Of a stretch of 64,000 nucleotides of DNA, positions 35,500 to 48,100 are shown piece after piece. The stretch lies in NCBI GenBank assembly GCA_037127255.1, contig JBANSL010000007.1, positions 65,999,538 to 66,063,537 of the forward strand. Reading direction: 5' to 3'. Position 1 is the first letter of the stretch. Every line of letters starts with the position of its first letter. This DNA comes from Persicaria tinctoria. Taxonomy: Eukaryota; Streptophyta; Magnoliopsida; Caryophyllales; Polygonaceae. Both the position numbers and the translations under genes were made by a program. The notes under the pieces are model-generated. The model was given only the letters and a program-made list of their open reading frames with translations, was not told the DNA's origin and did no database searches.

Positions 35500-35985
35500 T
35501 TAGTTATGCACAATTATATACTACTTTTGCACAATCGTATCTTACTTTTGCACAATTGTATTATTAGATATGCACAACATAATGTTACCTTTGCAAAACA
35601 TAGTGTTATATTTGCACAACTTAAAGTTATATTTTGCACAATATAATGTTATATTCGCACACCATAATATTATATGTGCACAACGTAACATTATATTATT
35701 AGATATGCACAACATAATGTTACATTTGCAAAACATAGTGTTATATTTGCACAACTTAAAGTTATATTTGCACAATATAATGTTATATTCGCACAACATA
35801 ATATTATATGTGCACAACGTAACATTATATTATTAGATATGCACAATATAATGTTACATTTGCAAAACATAGTGTTATATTTGCACAACTTAAAGTTTTA
35901 TTTGCACATTATAATGTTATATATGCATTATATCATCTTATTTGTGCACATTATCATTTTTTTTATTGCACTTTATAATCTTATT
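35500..35985 (+). repeat. AT-rich minisatellite (GCACAACATAATGTTA-type)
   Basis: About 20 short units of roughly 22-24 bp with TTGCACAA or TTGCAAAA and TATAATGTTATAT. They are organised in a higher-order repeat of about 125 bp (compare 35572-35700 with 35703-35830 and 35839-35905). Open frames through it are repeat artefacts. Confidence 0.9.
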
Positions 35986-36021
35986 CATGAACGGGAACAC
36001 AAAAAAAAACAACCATAAATA

Positions 36022-36094
36022 GCTTATGCGGGATTTTGAACTCGAACGTTTGTGCATTGGCACATCACTATACCATTTTTTGAGCTAATAGGCT
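36022..36094 (-). other. Diverged tRNA-like sequence in opposite orientation
   Basis: On the minus strand it begins AGCCTATTAGCTCAAAAAAT and continues to a T-loop-like CGTTCGAGTTCAAAATC. It is an inverted partner of 35375-35444, so the two tRNA-like relics face each other across the minisatellite. The cloverleaf is partly lost. Confidence 0.6.
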
Positions 36095-36339
36095 TTTAAT
36101 GGCACATGTTGCATTCAAGTACAAAATTGTCATGAAATAGCGGTCCATAAAGAAATTTTTTGGTATGACACATTATGAAAATGCACATTTATTAATAATA
36201 ACATTTATTGTATTATTTGTTCACTTTATATTTTGTAATCTCATCTTGTTCCCTTTTTAAAATAAAGACAAAAACTGTGATGTAACATTCTTGTTGTATT
36301 TTTTTAATATTATAGTTGCACCTAACAATATTATTTCAA

Positions 36340-36640
36340 ATAAAAATTACGGGCTAAAATCTGTAATTTTCATAATTGAAATAAGGGCAATATTCATATG
36401 AATGGAAAGTTTGGGGGAGGCGTGTGAAATTTACCCCATAATTAGGGTCATTTAACCATTTTTCCCATTTACTCATAAAATTAGGCCCATTTACACCAAA
36501 ATTAGGCCCATTTATTCATTACTCATTTAATTAGGCCCATTAACCTTTAAATTAGACCCATTTACATCCAAATTAGACTATTTTCACTTTAAGAGGGATT
36601 TTCATCTTAAGCCCCATTTTCATTTGAACCTTTACCTATA
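36340..36640. repeat. Short dispersed repeat, AAATTAGGCCCATTTA-type
   Basis: About six copies of attaggcccattta or close variants occur between 36430 and 36575. There is no coding sequence. It is the last part of element B before the (TA)n-bounded chain. Confidence 0.6.
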
Positions 36641-37042
36641 TATATAGGGTTGGGTTTGGGTACACACAAACCAAAAATGAGAAGGAAAGAAGAGATCTCA
36701 TTGGTCCACGTGTGCAAAAGTAAATTAAAAATAGGTGACACGCGGATTCTGAAAATTAATTAGTGACACCCACCCAAATTAATTAGTAACACCCTCACTC
36801 TCACTGTTAACGCGCCAAATAAAACACACTAATTAATTGCACGCGTCAATCAACACCACATACTAATTAATTAGAAAAGCTACGGAGACATGTAAAAGTG
36901 TTTACATGAATTTTTAAAAATCATTTTTTGACATTTTCACTAGTTAAAAAAATATAAAAATATATATTTGGGTGTAATTTAATTTTATCTACACATAGGC
37001 ACCCACTTTGTATATGTTTTGTTGAAAAAAAATTAACAAAAA

Positions 37043-37505
37043 GTGGTTCAGACATTTTATTCACAGTGGTTCAACAATTTTATTCACAGTGATTCAGCAA
37101 TTTTATTCACAGTGGTTCAGCAATTTTATTCACAGTGGTTCAGCAATTTTATTCACAGTGGTTCAACAATTTTATTCACATTGGTTCAACAATTTTATTC
37201 ACAGTGGTTCAACAATTTTATTCACATTGGTTCAGAAATTTTATTCACAATGATTCAGCAATTTTATTCACAGTGGTTCAGCAATTTTATTCACAGTGGT
37301 TCAGCAATTTTATTCACAGTGGTTCAACAATTTTATTCACATTGGTTCAACAATTTTATTCACATTGGTTCAGAAATTTTATTCACATTGGTTCAACAAT
37401 TTTATTCACAGTGGTTCAGTCATTTTATTCACATTGGTTCAGCAATTTTATTCACAGTAATTCAGCAACTTTTTTCACAATGGTTCAACCATTTTATTTG
37501 TAGTG
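37043..37505 (+). repeat. 23-bp tandem array CAGTGGTTCAGCAATTTTAT(TCA)
   Basis: About 20 head-to-tail copies of a 23-bp unit with variants cagtggttcaacaatttt, cattggttcagaaatttt and so on. Because 23 is not a multiple of three, two frames stay open and give overlapping 23-residue repeat peptides; this is not evidence of a gene. The region to about 38260 keeps scattered GAACCAC and GAACCA motifs, the reverse complement of the GTGGTTC core. Confidence 0.95.
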
Positions 37506-38429
37506 ATTCACATGGTTCACAAGTTATAAAGAAGTGGTTCATGGAGCTATAAAGAAGTGGTTCATGAACCTAAATAATTTCACATTTTTATAATTTAATT
37601 TTTTTAAAAATGATATTAAATATATTAAAATAAAATGTTTCATAAACCACTACTCTTTATTTGATGAACCATTAGAATTTATTTCATGAACCACTACTAT
37701 TTAATAATTATAAAATCTTCATTCTTCTTTTACTTTATTTTTAATTAAATAATTAATTCATTAATTTTCTTTTAAAATAAAATGGTTCACTAAACCAATC
37801 TCTATTTAGTCACTGAACCTCTTTCTATTTAGTTATTGAACCTCTCTCTATTTAATCAATGAACCACTGAACCAACCTCTATTTAGTCACTGAACCAACC
37901 TCTATTTAGTCACTGAACCAAACCCAGTGAACCACACCCAGTGAACCACACCTTGTGAACCAAACACGGTTAACCAAACCCACTGAACCAAATCTAGTGA
38001 ACCACTACTCTTTATTTTCATGAACCAATATTATTTATTTGATGAACCACTTAGTATTAAAACCTTGAACCACTTGGAATAAAAATTCTGAACCACTTTG
38101 TATTAAAACGCCGAACCACTTGGTATTAAAACCTTGAGCCACTTGGAGTATTAATGACCATGAATCACTTGTTATTAAAACGCTGAACCACTCGATATAA
38201 AAACCCTGAACAACTCAATATTAACACGCTGAACCACTCGATATAAAAACCCTAGAAAAAAAAAAGAAAATTGTGGCCTACAACCAAAATTAATCAACAA
38301 CCAAAACAATCAAATTAATGTTTTCTTCTTTGACGAACAGATGTTCAGTTAATCTTTAATTTGATTTTCATATTTAATAAAACTGCAACAAATTTCAAGG
38401 GGAAAGATGCCTGATGCTTATCGTCTTTG

Positions 38430-39025
38430 CTCGAGGGATCGTCCTCATCATCCAATCGAGGTGCCATAGGTTCATCCGCCGAGACTTGCCGGTTGTACTG
38501 GCATTTGGTTACATTCATGAATCGTTTTGGGCGAGAGAGGCCATGGGGCTTTGAGGTTCTAGATCCGAATCAACAAGAGCAAGGGAGGCGCGGCTGGGGG
38601 AGGAAGACGACATCGGCGGGCGAAGTCAGGGGGAGAACTCCGATTTGCTGGTGGAGGAATCCGGTCCAGATTTGCTTCCATCGGCGGGAGAAGTTCCATG
38701 GAGGAAGACGACCCGATTTGCTTCCATCGGCGCTGCTGTTAGGGGTGTTGACAGGAAAGATACAAATTGGACCGCCGATGTCGATGTCAAACTTACCGCC
38801 GGTGCGCGCGCTGACGGAGCCGGTTAAGAGCGTGATGCCACCGGCGCCAGAGACAATCTCGAAGTGGCAGGCGACGGAGGAGCCCTCACACCAGGCCTCG
38901 AGGCGACCCCAGGGGTTCCAGGTGCCGTCGGTGGGGCGGAGGATGAGCCAGGCATCGGGGTTGGAGAAGGGAGCAGATCTGGAACTCCATGGAAGTCCTA
39001 GATCGAGATCTAAAAGATTGGAAAG
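38430..39025. other. GC-rich exon-like segment of element G
   Basis: Long open frames on both strands (about 200 residues plus, 160 minus). The minus frame has WLILRPTDGTWNPWGRLEAW and GGKFDIDIGGPICIFPVN, which read more like real protein than the plus frame. I do not recognise the family. It is most likely a captured host-gene fragment inside the element. Confidence 0.4.
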
Positions 39026-39042
39026 AGACTGATATATATATA

Positions 39043-39898
39043 GGGTAAAATACACCTATGGTCCCTGAACTTTAATCAAATGTTCAAACGGGTCCCTGAA
39101 CTTTATTTTTGTTCATTGAAGTCCCTGAACTTTGATACTTTGTACACATTTGGTCCCTATGTTAGTAAATTTGTTAAATATGTGTTAAGTAATGATATGG
39201 AATCAATGTATTTTTGTATTAATTACATGATTTAGGTTATACAATTGTAATTGCTCGATATTTGTTTTACTAAAGTAAAAAATAAAGCTTTTTTCTTCTC
39301 AAAAGTCATCATATATAATAGAGTTTTATTAAAACAAAACATAGTTTAAAATATATTTTTATCGAAAAAACTTTCTATTTTTTTACCAAATGTTATAATT
39401 TTCCAATAATAGTTTATTTTAAAGTATTTTAATGACTAAAATTTCCGTATTTAATAAAAAAAAAGGAGTTTATTTTGTTAACACAAATATAATTTATTTT
39501 TTATAGCAAAAGTATAGTTTTTTTTTTAACAAAACACATTTTATTTTATTTTAATTAAATAAGAAATTTTCGGTCATTAAACCATTTAGTTGGAAAATAG
39601 ACATTTTTTTATTATATTTTTTTTTAAAAAAACATATATTTTTAATATAACATAATTTTTTTACTTTAGTAAAACAAATACCAAGAAATTACATGTATAT
39701 AACCTAACTTATTCCATTAATATACCAAAATATATTGATTCTATATCATTATTTAACACATAATTTACAAATTTACTAACAGATGGACCAAATGTGTACA
39801 AAATATCAAAGTTCAGGGACTTTAATGAACAAAGATAAAGTTCAGGGACCCGTTTGAACATTTGATCAAAGTTCAGGGACTATAGGTGGATTTTACCC
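39043..39898. mobile_element. MITE with GGGTAAAAT...CCCTGAACTTT TIRs in (TA)n
   Basis: Left end GGGTAAAATACACCTATGGT; right end on the other strand GGGTAAAATCCACCTATAGT. The TIR is well over 60 bp and includes GTCCCTGAACTTT and TTCAAACGGGTCCC repeats. It is flanked by TA repeats on both sides (39032-39042 and 39899-39912), consistent with a 9-11 bp TSD made of TATATATA. 856 bp, AT-rich middle, non-coding. Probably Mutator-type. Confidence 0.85.
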
Positions 39899-40745
39899 TA
39901 TATATATATATAGGTTGGTTCGGTGAGAACACCCTTAAGATAGAAATTAGGAACAAATCTAGGCCATAGAACTCATTAAAATCAATAGTTAAGATTAATA
40001 GTGATTTTCTGTTTTTTTAAAAACGAAAATCGGATGAGCCCCACAACCAAATCCACTCACGCGCATATCTCCCCGGAGGATGATACACATACACCAGGTG
40101 TATGTTGGTGTATATTTTTTTCATGTGTAAAATTTTATAAAATTTATCCACTACTTTTAAAATTGTAAAAATTAGCCCTAAAATTTTTCTTTAAAACTCT
40201 ATTATACCCATATTATAAAGAATAAACCTTAAAATTTTCAATAACCACTAATGATACCCTAAGTTTTAAATGGTGAACCCTAGAAAAATAATTTTTTTAA
40301 AAAAAAAAATTAGTGTATACATACACTTGGTGTATGTGTAGATTTGTCCTATCTCCCCACTCTATCTCCTCACTCTTTCATCTTTTTTTACGGAGTAACA
40401 CCCATCCATGTACAATGTTTTTTTTTTTGCTTCGTTTTTTTTTTTAGAAAAATTATATTGTTATCAAAATATTTGTGCAGAAATTAATTTTTTTGGTAAA
40501 GTGAAATTAATTTTATTATTCGGTTCAATTAGGAAATTATTTGTATTTAAGGGGACTATTATTCGGTTAAAGTTGATAAATTATTCGGTTAAATTGTATA
40601 CGAATCTATTAGTTTTGGATATTTTACAAGAATAATCAACAAAATTGTACATTCTTGCTTGAGATTAAACTAAAAGTTATGTATAAGAGGACATTTGAAA
40701 AAAATTATGGGGCATTTACCATATAGGCCACGATTTTGGCCTATA

Positions 40746-40981
40746 CTCCCTCCGTTCCAAAATACATGGTCTTTTACTTTTCGGCACGTTTTTTAAGGAG
40801 CGAAAAACTCTATAAAATATTATTTTTTATTTAATTTTTTTTATATAATTAGATACTTATTAGTAATAAATATCAAAATAGTATAAAAATTTTAATTAAA
40901 AAAATAATACTTTATAGGGTTTCTCGCTCCTTAAAAAGCGTGTCAAAAAGCAAACGCCCATCTATTTTGGAACGGAGGGAG
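40746..40981. mobile_element. Stowaway-type MITE inside the Ulp1-MULE
   Basis: CTCCCTCCGTTCCAAAATA and its complement at the other end; 236 bp. TA stands on the left (40744-40745) and TG on the right, so one TSD base has changed. The inner text (cggcacg...ttaaggagcg) is related to the Stowaway at 7310. Confidence 0.92.
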
Positions 40982-41805
40982 TGTTAGGAATACGTCTCCC
41001 ACCCTCGCCATATTTAGGATTTGCCCACCGAATTTTTCATCATGCTGAAACCGAAACACACAGAAAACCTTGCCACACACGCATTCTCCTCTTCATCCTT
41101 GCTGCTGTAAATTCATCGATCGACAAAGTAACGTTGAATTGCTGCTGTAAATTGCCGAATTGCTTCTACTACGTAAGCATATCGACAAAGTAAGCGATCA
41201 CAACAGAAAGTAAGCGTTATCGCTCGTTTTTTCCTGTAATTTTGGACTATTCTTCAGCAATGTTCTTCGAAATTTTGATTATGCTATTAATTCATTACAG
41301 ATCTGGTCTGATGTGATCGAAACTAACAGATTTTCAGTTTGCTGAAACACAGATTTTCGATTTTTCAGCTACAAGTAACGTTCCAACAGATCTATTATGA
41401 TCGTTTATATTGTTTCTGTTGTGATCTCTTATAGATCAATACTTTCTATCAGTTTATTATAGTTCAATAATTTCTGTTGTGATCTGTTGTGAAGGCGCAA
41501 AGTTTTTACGAGATCTGCTGAAACTAAAAGAATTCCTGTTTTTTTAATTGCTACTAAAAGTGTTTCTGCAGGTATATGTTTCGATTTTCTATATAACATT
41601 AGCATGTGGAATAAAACTATCGTTTTCGATTGCTGAAACTGTGGAATATAGATCTCATGTGGATTGCAGTTATCTGTTTTTTAGTTGTTTCCAACAACTC
41701 TGTTTTTTAGTGTTTCTGCAGGTATATGTTCGTTTTTGCGGAAATGCATTCCAATTATATTTCAAGTACTTTAATACTGTCAAACAATCAATTGAAGGGG
41801 TAGAA

Positions 41806-44321
41806 ATGTCATCAAACATTGTAACTGTTGTGTATGGGGGAAAGTGGAGAGTTGCTGAAACAGGATTACTATTTGATGGAAACACTACTTCAAATCCTTT
41901 TGTGCTAGAGGATACAATCACTTTATTAACCTTGAGGGACAAGGTTTGCAGCAGATTCAATGTTGATGAATCAGTTGAATTGGAATTCAGCCATTTGCAC
42001 CCCTTCAAGACATTGAAAGCACCGCTTAAGGTAGATTCTGATGCTGATTTAAAAGAATTCTTGTTGTTGAGTAAGCTGGATGGAGTGAATTTTTCTATAG
42101 AGTTGTGTGTCACAAACACCTTGCCATTGGAAATTGATGTCCGTGAGTTTCAATTTACTGCTGAAACTGTTGAGCTTCCTGAAACTGATGAGAGATATAG
42201 CAGCAATATGGATATAATGGAAAATGTCTCTATTTTTTATGGGATTCAGGATGTGCCACAAGACGATATGGATGCTAACAGATTTTCATATTCCTCTAAT
42301 GCTGAAAGTAGTGAATCATTTTCAGATAACTCCAATGATGGGTATTGGAATGAGCGCTATGAAATGATGAAAAGAAAAGGGAACACAGTTGATGAAAGGG
42401 GTGCTGGAAGCTCTATCACGGACAGTATTGTCGACCGTGTCACTCAATGCCCAAGGGTTATGTATGTTGGAAAAACATTTGAATCTAGACAGGCAGTATA
42501 GGATGCTCTATACATTATGTCCATGAGAGACATATTTGGATTTGAGGTTAAAAAATCAACACCAAAATATTATAGAGCAGCATGCATAGACATAAATTGT
42601 GATTGGAAATTGCATACAAAGAGAATTTCAGCTATTTGTCATGAGGTGATATTGTATAGAGATATACATACATGCACATGGGATACAAGAACAAGACACT
42701 CTAGGCATGCACCATCCAATGTTATTGCCAGCCTCATACAGTCAAGGTGTATACTTTTTCAGCAGTTAGTTTCAGCATTTTAGTTTCAGCTTTCATTTCA
42801 GCACTATATTTATTGTTACTAATTTCTGTGTTTTCAACAGTGGATACACCCCAAAATAAATTATTGATAAGATGAGAACAGACCACAAGATCTCAATTAC
42901 TTATTGGAAGGCATGGAAGTCAGCACGAATAGCTCAAGTGAGAGAAAAAGGGTCGCCGGAATCAAATTTTGCTGCCTTGCCGTCATATTGTCACATTCTT
43001 ATGGAGAAAAATCCAGGAACAGTAGCTCTCATTAAAACAGACAGTGCTGAAAGGTTCGAATACTTATTCCTGTCTTATGGACAATCCATTAGAGCATTCC
43101 CCATCTTAAAAGAGGTATGTATATGTACATAATCATTTATAATTTAGCAAAATTATGGTGATTTCAGTATTTAAATTGTTCCCGTCTTATTTGTAGGTTG
43201 TTGTAGTAGATGGCACATTCTTAACAGGGGAATATAAGGGTACATTGCTTGGAGCAGTTACCCAAGATGCAAATATGAAATTATACCCGCTTCCTATTGG
43301 GATTGTTGACACAGAAAATAATGCATCTTGGGAGTGGTTTTTCCAGCAACTCAGTAAAGTTATACAACCTACAGATGATTTGGTGTTTGTTTCTGATAGG
43401 CATTCCAGCATTTCTAAGGCTATCAAAAATATATACCCTAATGCTACCCATTGCGTATGCATGTGGCATTTGAAGCAGAACATCCAAGCAACTTTCAAGA
43501 AAAGGCATCTTGCAGACATGTTCCAACAGGCTGCTGAAACCTACATTGTTGGTGATTTTGCACACCAATTTGACCGTATAAAAGAAGAATGCCCAAGCCT
43601 AGCAACATATTTGATATCCGCGGGGCTCGAGAGGTGGGCAAGAGCACATGCAAAGGGTAATCGGCATAACATGATGACATCCAACAACGCTGAAAGCTTA
43701 AACTCTGTTTTGAGTGGTAAAAAAAATTTGCCCATTGTTGCACTGCTGGAGTTTTTTAGAGATAAGTTCACAGAGTGGTCTCAAGATAGAAGGAAGTCTG
43801 CATCACTGAATACACAGAGAGTCGCCCCTGCAATAATGAAAATGATCCAGGAATTGCAAAAGGATGTCGGTGCATACACTGTAAAGCACTTGAATGAGTC
43901 TGTCTTTGAGGTTACTGGAAAAGGTACGCGGACTGTTGTTGATCTTTCAGCAAAACAATGCACCTGTAGGGTGTTTGACATTCAAAAAATCCCATGCATA
44001 CATGCTCTGTCGGCGATAGTTTCTAAAAGGCTTGATGTTTCATATTTTGTTGCTGGTTTCTACACAAATGAAGCTTGGATTTTAGCACATGCTGAAACCA
44101 TATATCCAGTCCTCCCTGATGATGAAATAAACCTTCCTGAATATATTAAACAGATTAGGTGTTACCCGCCCCCCCCCCCCCCCCCCAATGTAAGGAAGAG
44201 ATGTGGTCGACCTCCTCAGAAAAGGAAACTTTCCAAGGGAGAGTTTGTGGAAAGAGCAAAATACATTAAGGAATGGCTTCAAAGGGAGCACGGGAAGAAT
44301 TCAAAAGCTCAACACCAATGA
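41806..44321 (+). pseudogene. MURA-like (MULE) transposase with SWIM zinc finger, two in-frame stops
   Basis: Coding exons are 41806-42746, 42841-43114 and 43197-44321 (780 codons including stops), with clean GT-AG introns and matching phases. The N-terminal part (VTVVYGGKWR, then a PB1-like acidic region) is typical of plant MULE transposases. It is followed by a MuDR DNA-binding region (FGFEVKKSTPKYYRAACI), the MULE catalytic domain (VVVDGTFLTGEYKGTLLGA, FVSDRHSSISKAI, CMWHLKQNIQ) and a C-terminal SWIM finger (CTCRVFDIQKIPCIHALS). A TAG at 42499-42501 and a TAA at 42857-42859 break the frame; both look like single-base nonsense changes. An 18-C run at 44169-44186 codes prolines in frame. 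Further upstream non-coding exons are possible (41000-41800). Confidence 0.9.
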
Positions 44322-45172
44322 AGCTGGCTACAGAAAAATATGCCGATTTTAATTTTTAGTTCAGTTTTACATTGTTTCAGCAATTTGATATGAATTTTAC
44401 GAGATGCTTTGTGTTTTTTTTTTAAATCAGTTGTACTCTGGGTCATTGCTTTGCTATATCATATTGTTTTTAGTTCATTATGTTTACCATTTATTGCTAT
44501 GCTTAAGCTTTGTTCTAGGCAATCCTCTCTGTTTCAGCATGAAAAATGTGCTGAAAACAAATGTCCTGGCGGAAAATGCTGAAAACATAACTTGAACAAC
44601 TATGGCACCTTGACAGACGCAATAAGTACCCTCTTTGGAGATTATATTTTTGTGTTTCTCTAAAATATGGCAACTTAACATTGTATGTTGGTGTCGACTT
44701 GAAAACATAACTTGTTGAAAGAATATGCTGAAACAGGAAAACTGAACAATTTACATTATACCATTAACTAAATGTCTATTTAATAAGCTCAACACCAGAT
44801 AGATACAGACAAATAATGATGATTTTGATTTTTGGTTGACTTATAAACTGTTTCAGCAAACATATATGGTGAAGTATTTTGCTGAAATACTTGCTGGAAT
44901 ATTTGCTGAAACAAACTAGCAGAAAACAATGCTGAACCAGAAATGCACACACAATTTACATTAAAACATTAGATAAAATGTCAATTCCAATGGCTTCAAA
45001 GAGTGCCACTGAAAACGCATCCAAAATGATACAAAAGACCAACAGTTGTCCATAATATCCCACGGAAATACATCAAAACCACAGCTACGTTAGAATGTCT
45101 TGAAAGCCCTAATTCTGATAGACGGTGTTACACACAAGATGATATTAACTAGAATTTAAAGCTCCATTTCTC

Positions 45173-48100
45173 TTAAATCAAGTCTGACACCATAAGTTCT
45201 CGGTATCGAAAGATTCTTTCATTGGTAAACTTCCTGACATCTCCCCCAAACACCAGCGCCTCGATTGCTTTCAGTAAAAAGACCCCACAAGATGCGCTGC
45301 AAAAAATGAAACAAAACATATTGATAACAAGCACAACAACATAATGCTTCTAAATGACTTTAAAAACATTGTAAATGTAGGTTTCCATACCCCGTTGTAT
45401 CGTGCACTAGATCGGGGACCTTGTTAATGTAGAATGTAGACGGTTGAAAATTTGGGATCACACCAGCCTTATCCAAGTGAATTGGCAACCACTCAGCCAT
45501 CCCGCGCAGATGATCAACAAGCTTTTCTGCAGACACAATGTAGTGGTTGAAGTCATATGCATTTATAACCTTTTCAGCAAGATTTATCTCCAATGCAATC
45601 CAGTGCTCATTGTTTATGTTGAAAGGGGTGTAGACCATTTTTGCAGACTCCCAACTCTTGGGATAATCACTAGGATATAAGCCCAGGAAGTAGCTAGCAT
45701 TGAATTGTTCAACAAGTGTTGTTTCTTCGTAAGATGACGTGCATTCTGGAAGATATTTCTGATGAAAAATAGGATCCATCACGACAATGCCTTTAAATAT
45801 GCTAGGATCTTCACTGACTCTCTTCCTAATGTGAACCAGTCCAGCTTCAAGGTGCTGAAACAGTAAACAGTGTAAGGTGCTGAAATTCATATAAACAGAA
45901 ATACATACATAGTTACATTTACTCGAAAAGATGCTGAAAAGAAAAACAGTTTCAGCATACTTACATCTATATCAAGCCAACCATCCTTCCTAACAATGTT
46001 CTTAAAAAATGACTTCTCTTTTCTGGATCCCATTAAAAGTACTGAAAAATCCCTGCACATATTATTACAAGATTTAAAAATCGGGTCAGAAAACACGAAA
46101 TATATATATATATATATATATTGCTAGAGCACTCGAAAACACACATGAAAATTTAAGATGGACATACCTTGAGCTTTTAACACATTGATACATGAAGTCA
46201 TGGTCAACCTTGCTGAGCAATGATTTTTTTTCAACATGCTTCGGGATCCTTATCTTGTCAGCAACAAATGGGATCACCAGAAAACTACTTGCTTTTGGAA
46301 GACGCTTTGAACGTCTGAAGTTTTCAATTTCTTCAACACATTTAGGATCTTTGAAAATTGTATCCCACTGAGTGCATGGCTTCTTCACCAAGTCTTCATC
46401 GTCACTTTCACCATCACTTAAATGTATTGTTTTTCCAGGGGGTGGGGTCATTAAGTCACCAGCAGCATCTTTGCTTGCAGCATCTTTTGTTGCTTCAGCA
46501 TCACCCATTTCAGCATCTTTGTCTAGTTGGCCATGAGGTGATGCAGCTTCAGCATCAACCATTTCAGCATCTTCTATTCCATCAGCTTTGGGTTCCACAT
46601 TTTCTGTTGCATTAACCTTGGTTTCAGCAACTTCATTTTCAGCAACCTTCGTTTCAGCAACATACTTTCTGCAACCTTTGTTTCAACAACTTCAGTTCCA
46701 GCAGCCTTGACTTCAGGACCACCCACCACCTTCCTCAACCCAACAGAAACTTCATCATCTAAGCACTGTTCCCCACCATTCAACTCAAAATCAGAGTCAC
46801 GCCCTAAGTCAACAGCATATACATACCCTGAAGATGAGTCTAATGACTTCTGCCCTTCAACAAGGGTAACAGGTATGATCTCATTCACAGATGCTGAAAC
46901 ATTTGTACCAATTGGTTGACCTAGAATCTCAGTAGGTAACTCTTCCCGAATTTCATCCAACACCTCATTCACTGCCTTTGAAATTGATGGATCACAAGTG
47001 GCAACATTGGATGATTGGGTCTTAAACTGCATTGACTCTTGCATTGTTAACTTATTTTCTAAGGAATCTACCTTCTTCAGCAGATTATCAACAACATTCA
47101 CCGACTTTAAACATCCTGACAAACGTTCCTCAAGCATCTCCACCCTCGCAGATAAATCAGAGACTCTTTGAGGCAACTCTTCAAGCTTATCTAAACTCAT
47201 CTGTATTTCTTTCAACCAGCTAGGATGTCCCCCTTGTTTGCTGAAATCATCAGTCTGAGCACCACCCACATTCTTCCCCGCTCCTTCCAAGTGATCATCT
47301 CTGGCAACGTTCTCAGTGCCTTCATTGTTTATGTATTCACCAGTTTCAACATTCATTGCATCGTCCCCTCCTTGAGCCACACCCCCCTGGGGACCCTCTG
47401 CTACTCTATCATTAGCATCATCATTCCCATCCTTAAATAACAAAGGATCCTTTGTAGGTGCAGCTTCGATGGCCGGCCTCAATGCAGTTTCAGCAACTCG
47501 ATGAAAGGATGGACATGCAACTTCAATTGGCATAAGCAAATCACTGGAATCTTCAGAAACAGATTTACCTCTCTTACGAAATACAAACCTAGGTTTCGCA
47601 ATTGCATTTTCAACAGTTGGTGGTTTCTTTGCAGCTGACATTTTCTTACCCCTTGTCTTCTTTTTTCTAGTAGAACCAATTTTCTCAACTTGTTTTGCTG
47701 AAACTAAACCAGCAGACCGACCTCTCCGCGTTGGGGTAGGTTTGCTTGTTTCAATCTTCTGTTTCTTCACCAATGGCGGCGCTTTACTCGCAGTCTTTCG
47801 CTTCTTCGAACCTGCAGCACCTCCACTTTCATTGCCACCTGACTCTTCATTGACTTCTTGTTGTTCTTCGCCTTGGGTTTCAGCAGAAGGTATATCCAAT
47901 GGTAAATCACCATCTGCATAGCAATTGAACCGTCTCCAGTATGCTCTTGTCCTAAGTCTCCAACAATCATACAGCTTATCTGCCTCAGGTTGGGAAAATA
48001 CAGGTTCATTCATGTGATCGAGAATGGGGTGAGCAACTTCATCTTCAAATACCATCCCTGAGGACCTTGCAAACTCCCCAAAGGTTGGGAACATGGGTGC

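Larger units (their letters stand above)
36647..39031. mobile_element. (TA)n-bounded satellite-bearing element G
   Basis: Starts GGGTTGGGTTTGGGTACACA after a TATATATA tract and ends before TATATATATA at 39032. Its plan is like elements D and E below: one end carries AT-rich satellite (37043-38260), the other a GC-rich exon-like stretch (about 38430-39025). The two ends are not obvious inverted repeats, so the boundary is inferred from the TA tracts and the shared architecture. Confidence 0.45.

Noticed and set aside
35500..35985. Possible CRISPR-like regular repeat
   Set aside because: The units are head-to-tail minisatellite without unique spacers, in a plant nuclear context with no cas genes.
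37043..37552. Two overlapping open frames of 169 and 122 residues with a 23-residue repeat
   Set aside because: They are caused by the 23-bp tandem repeat unit, which lacks stops in two phases; there is no conserved domain, and two mutually exclusive frames are equally open.
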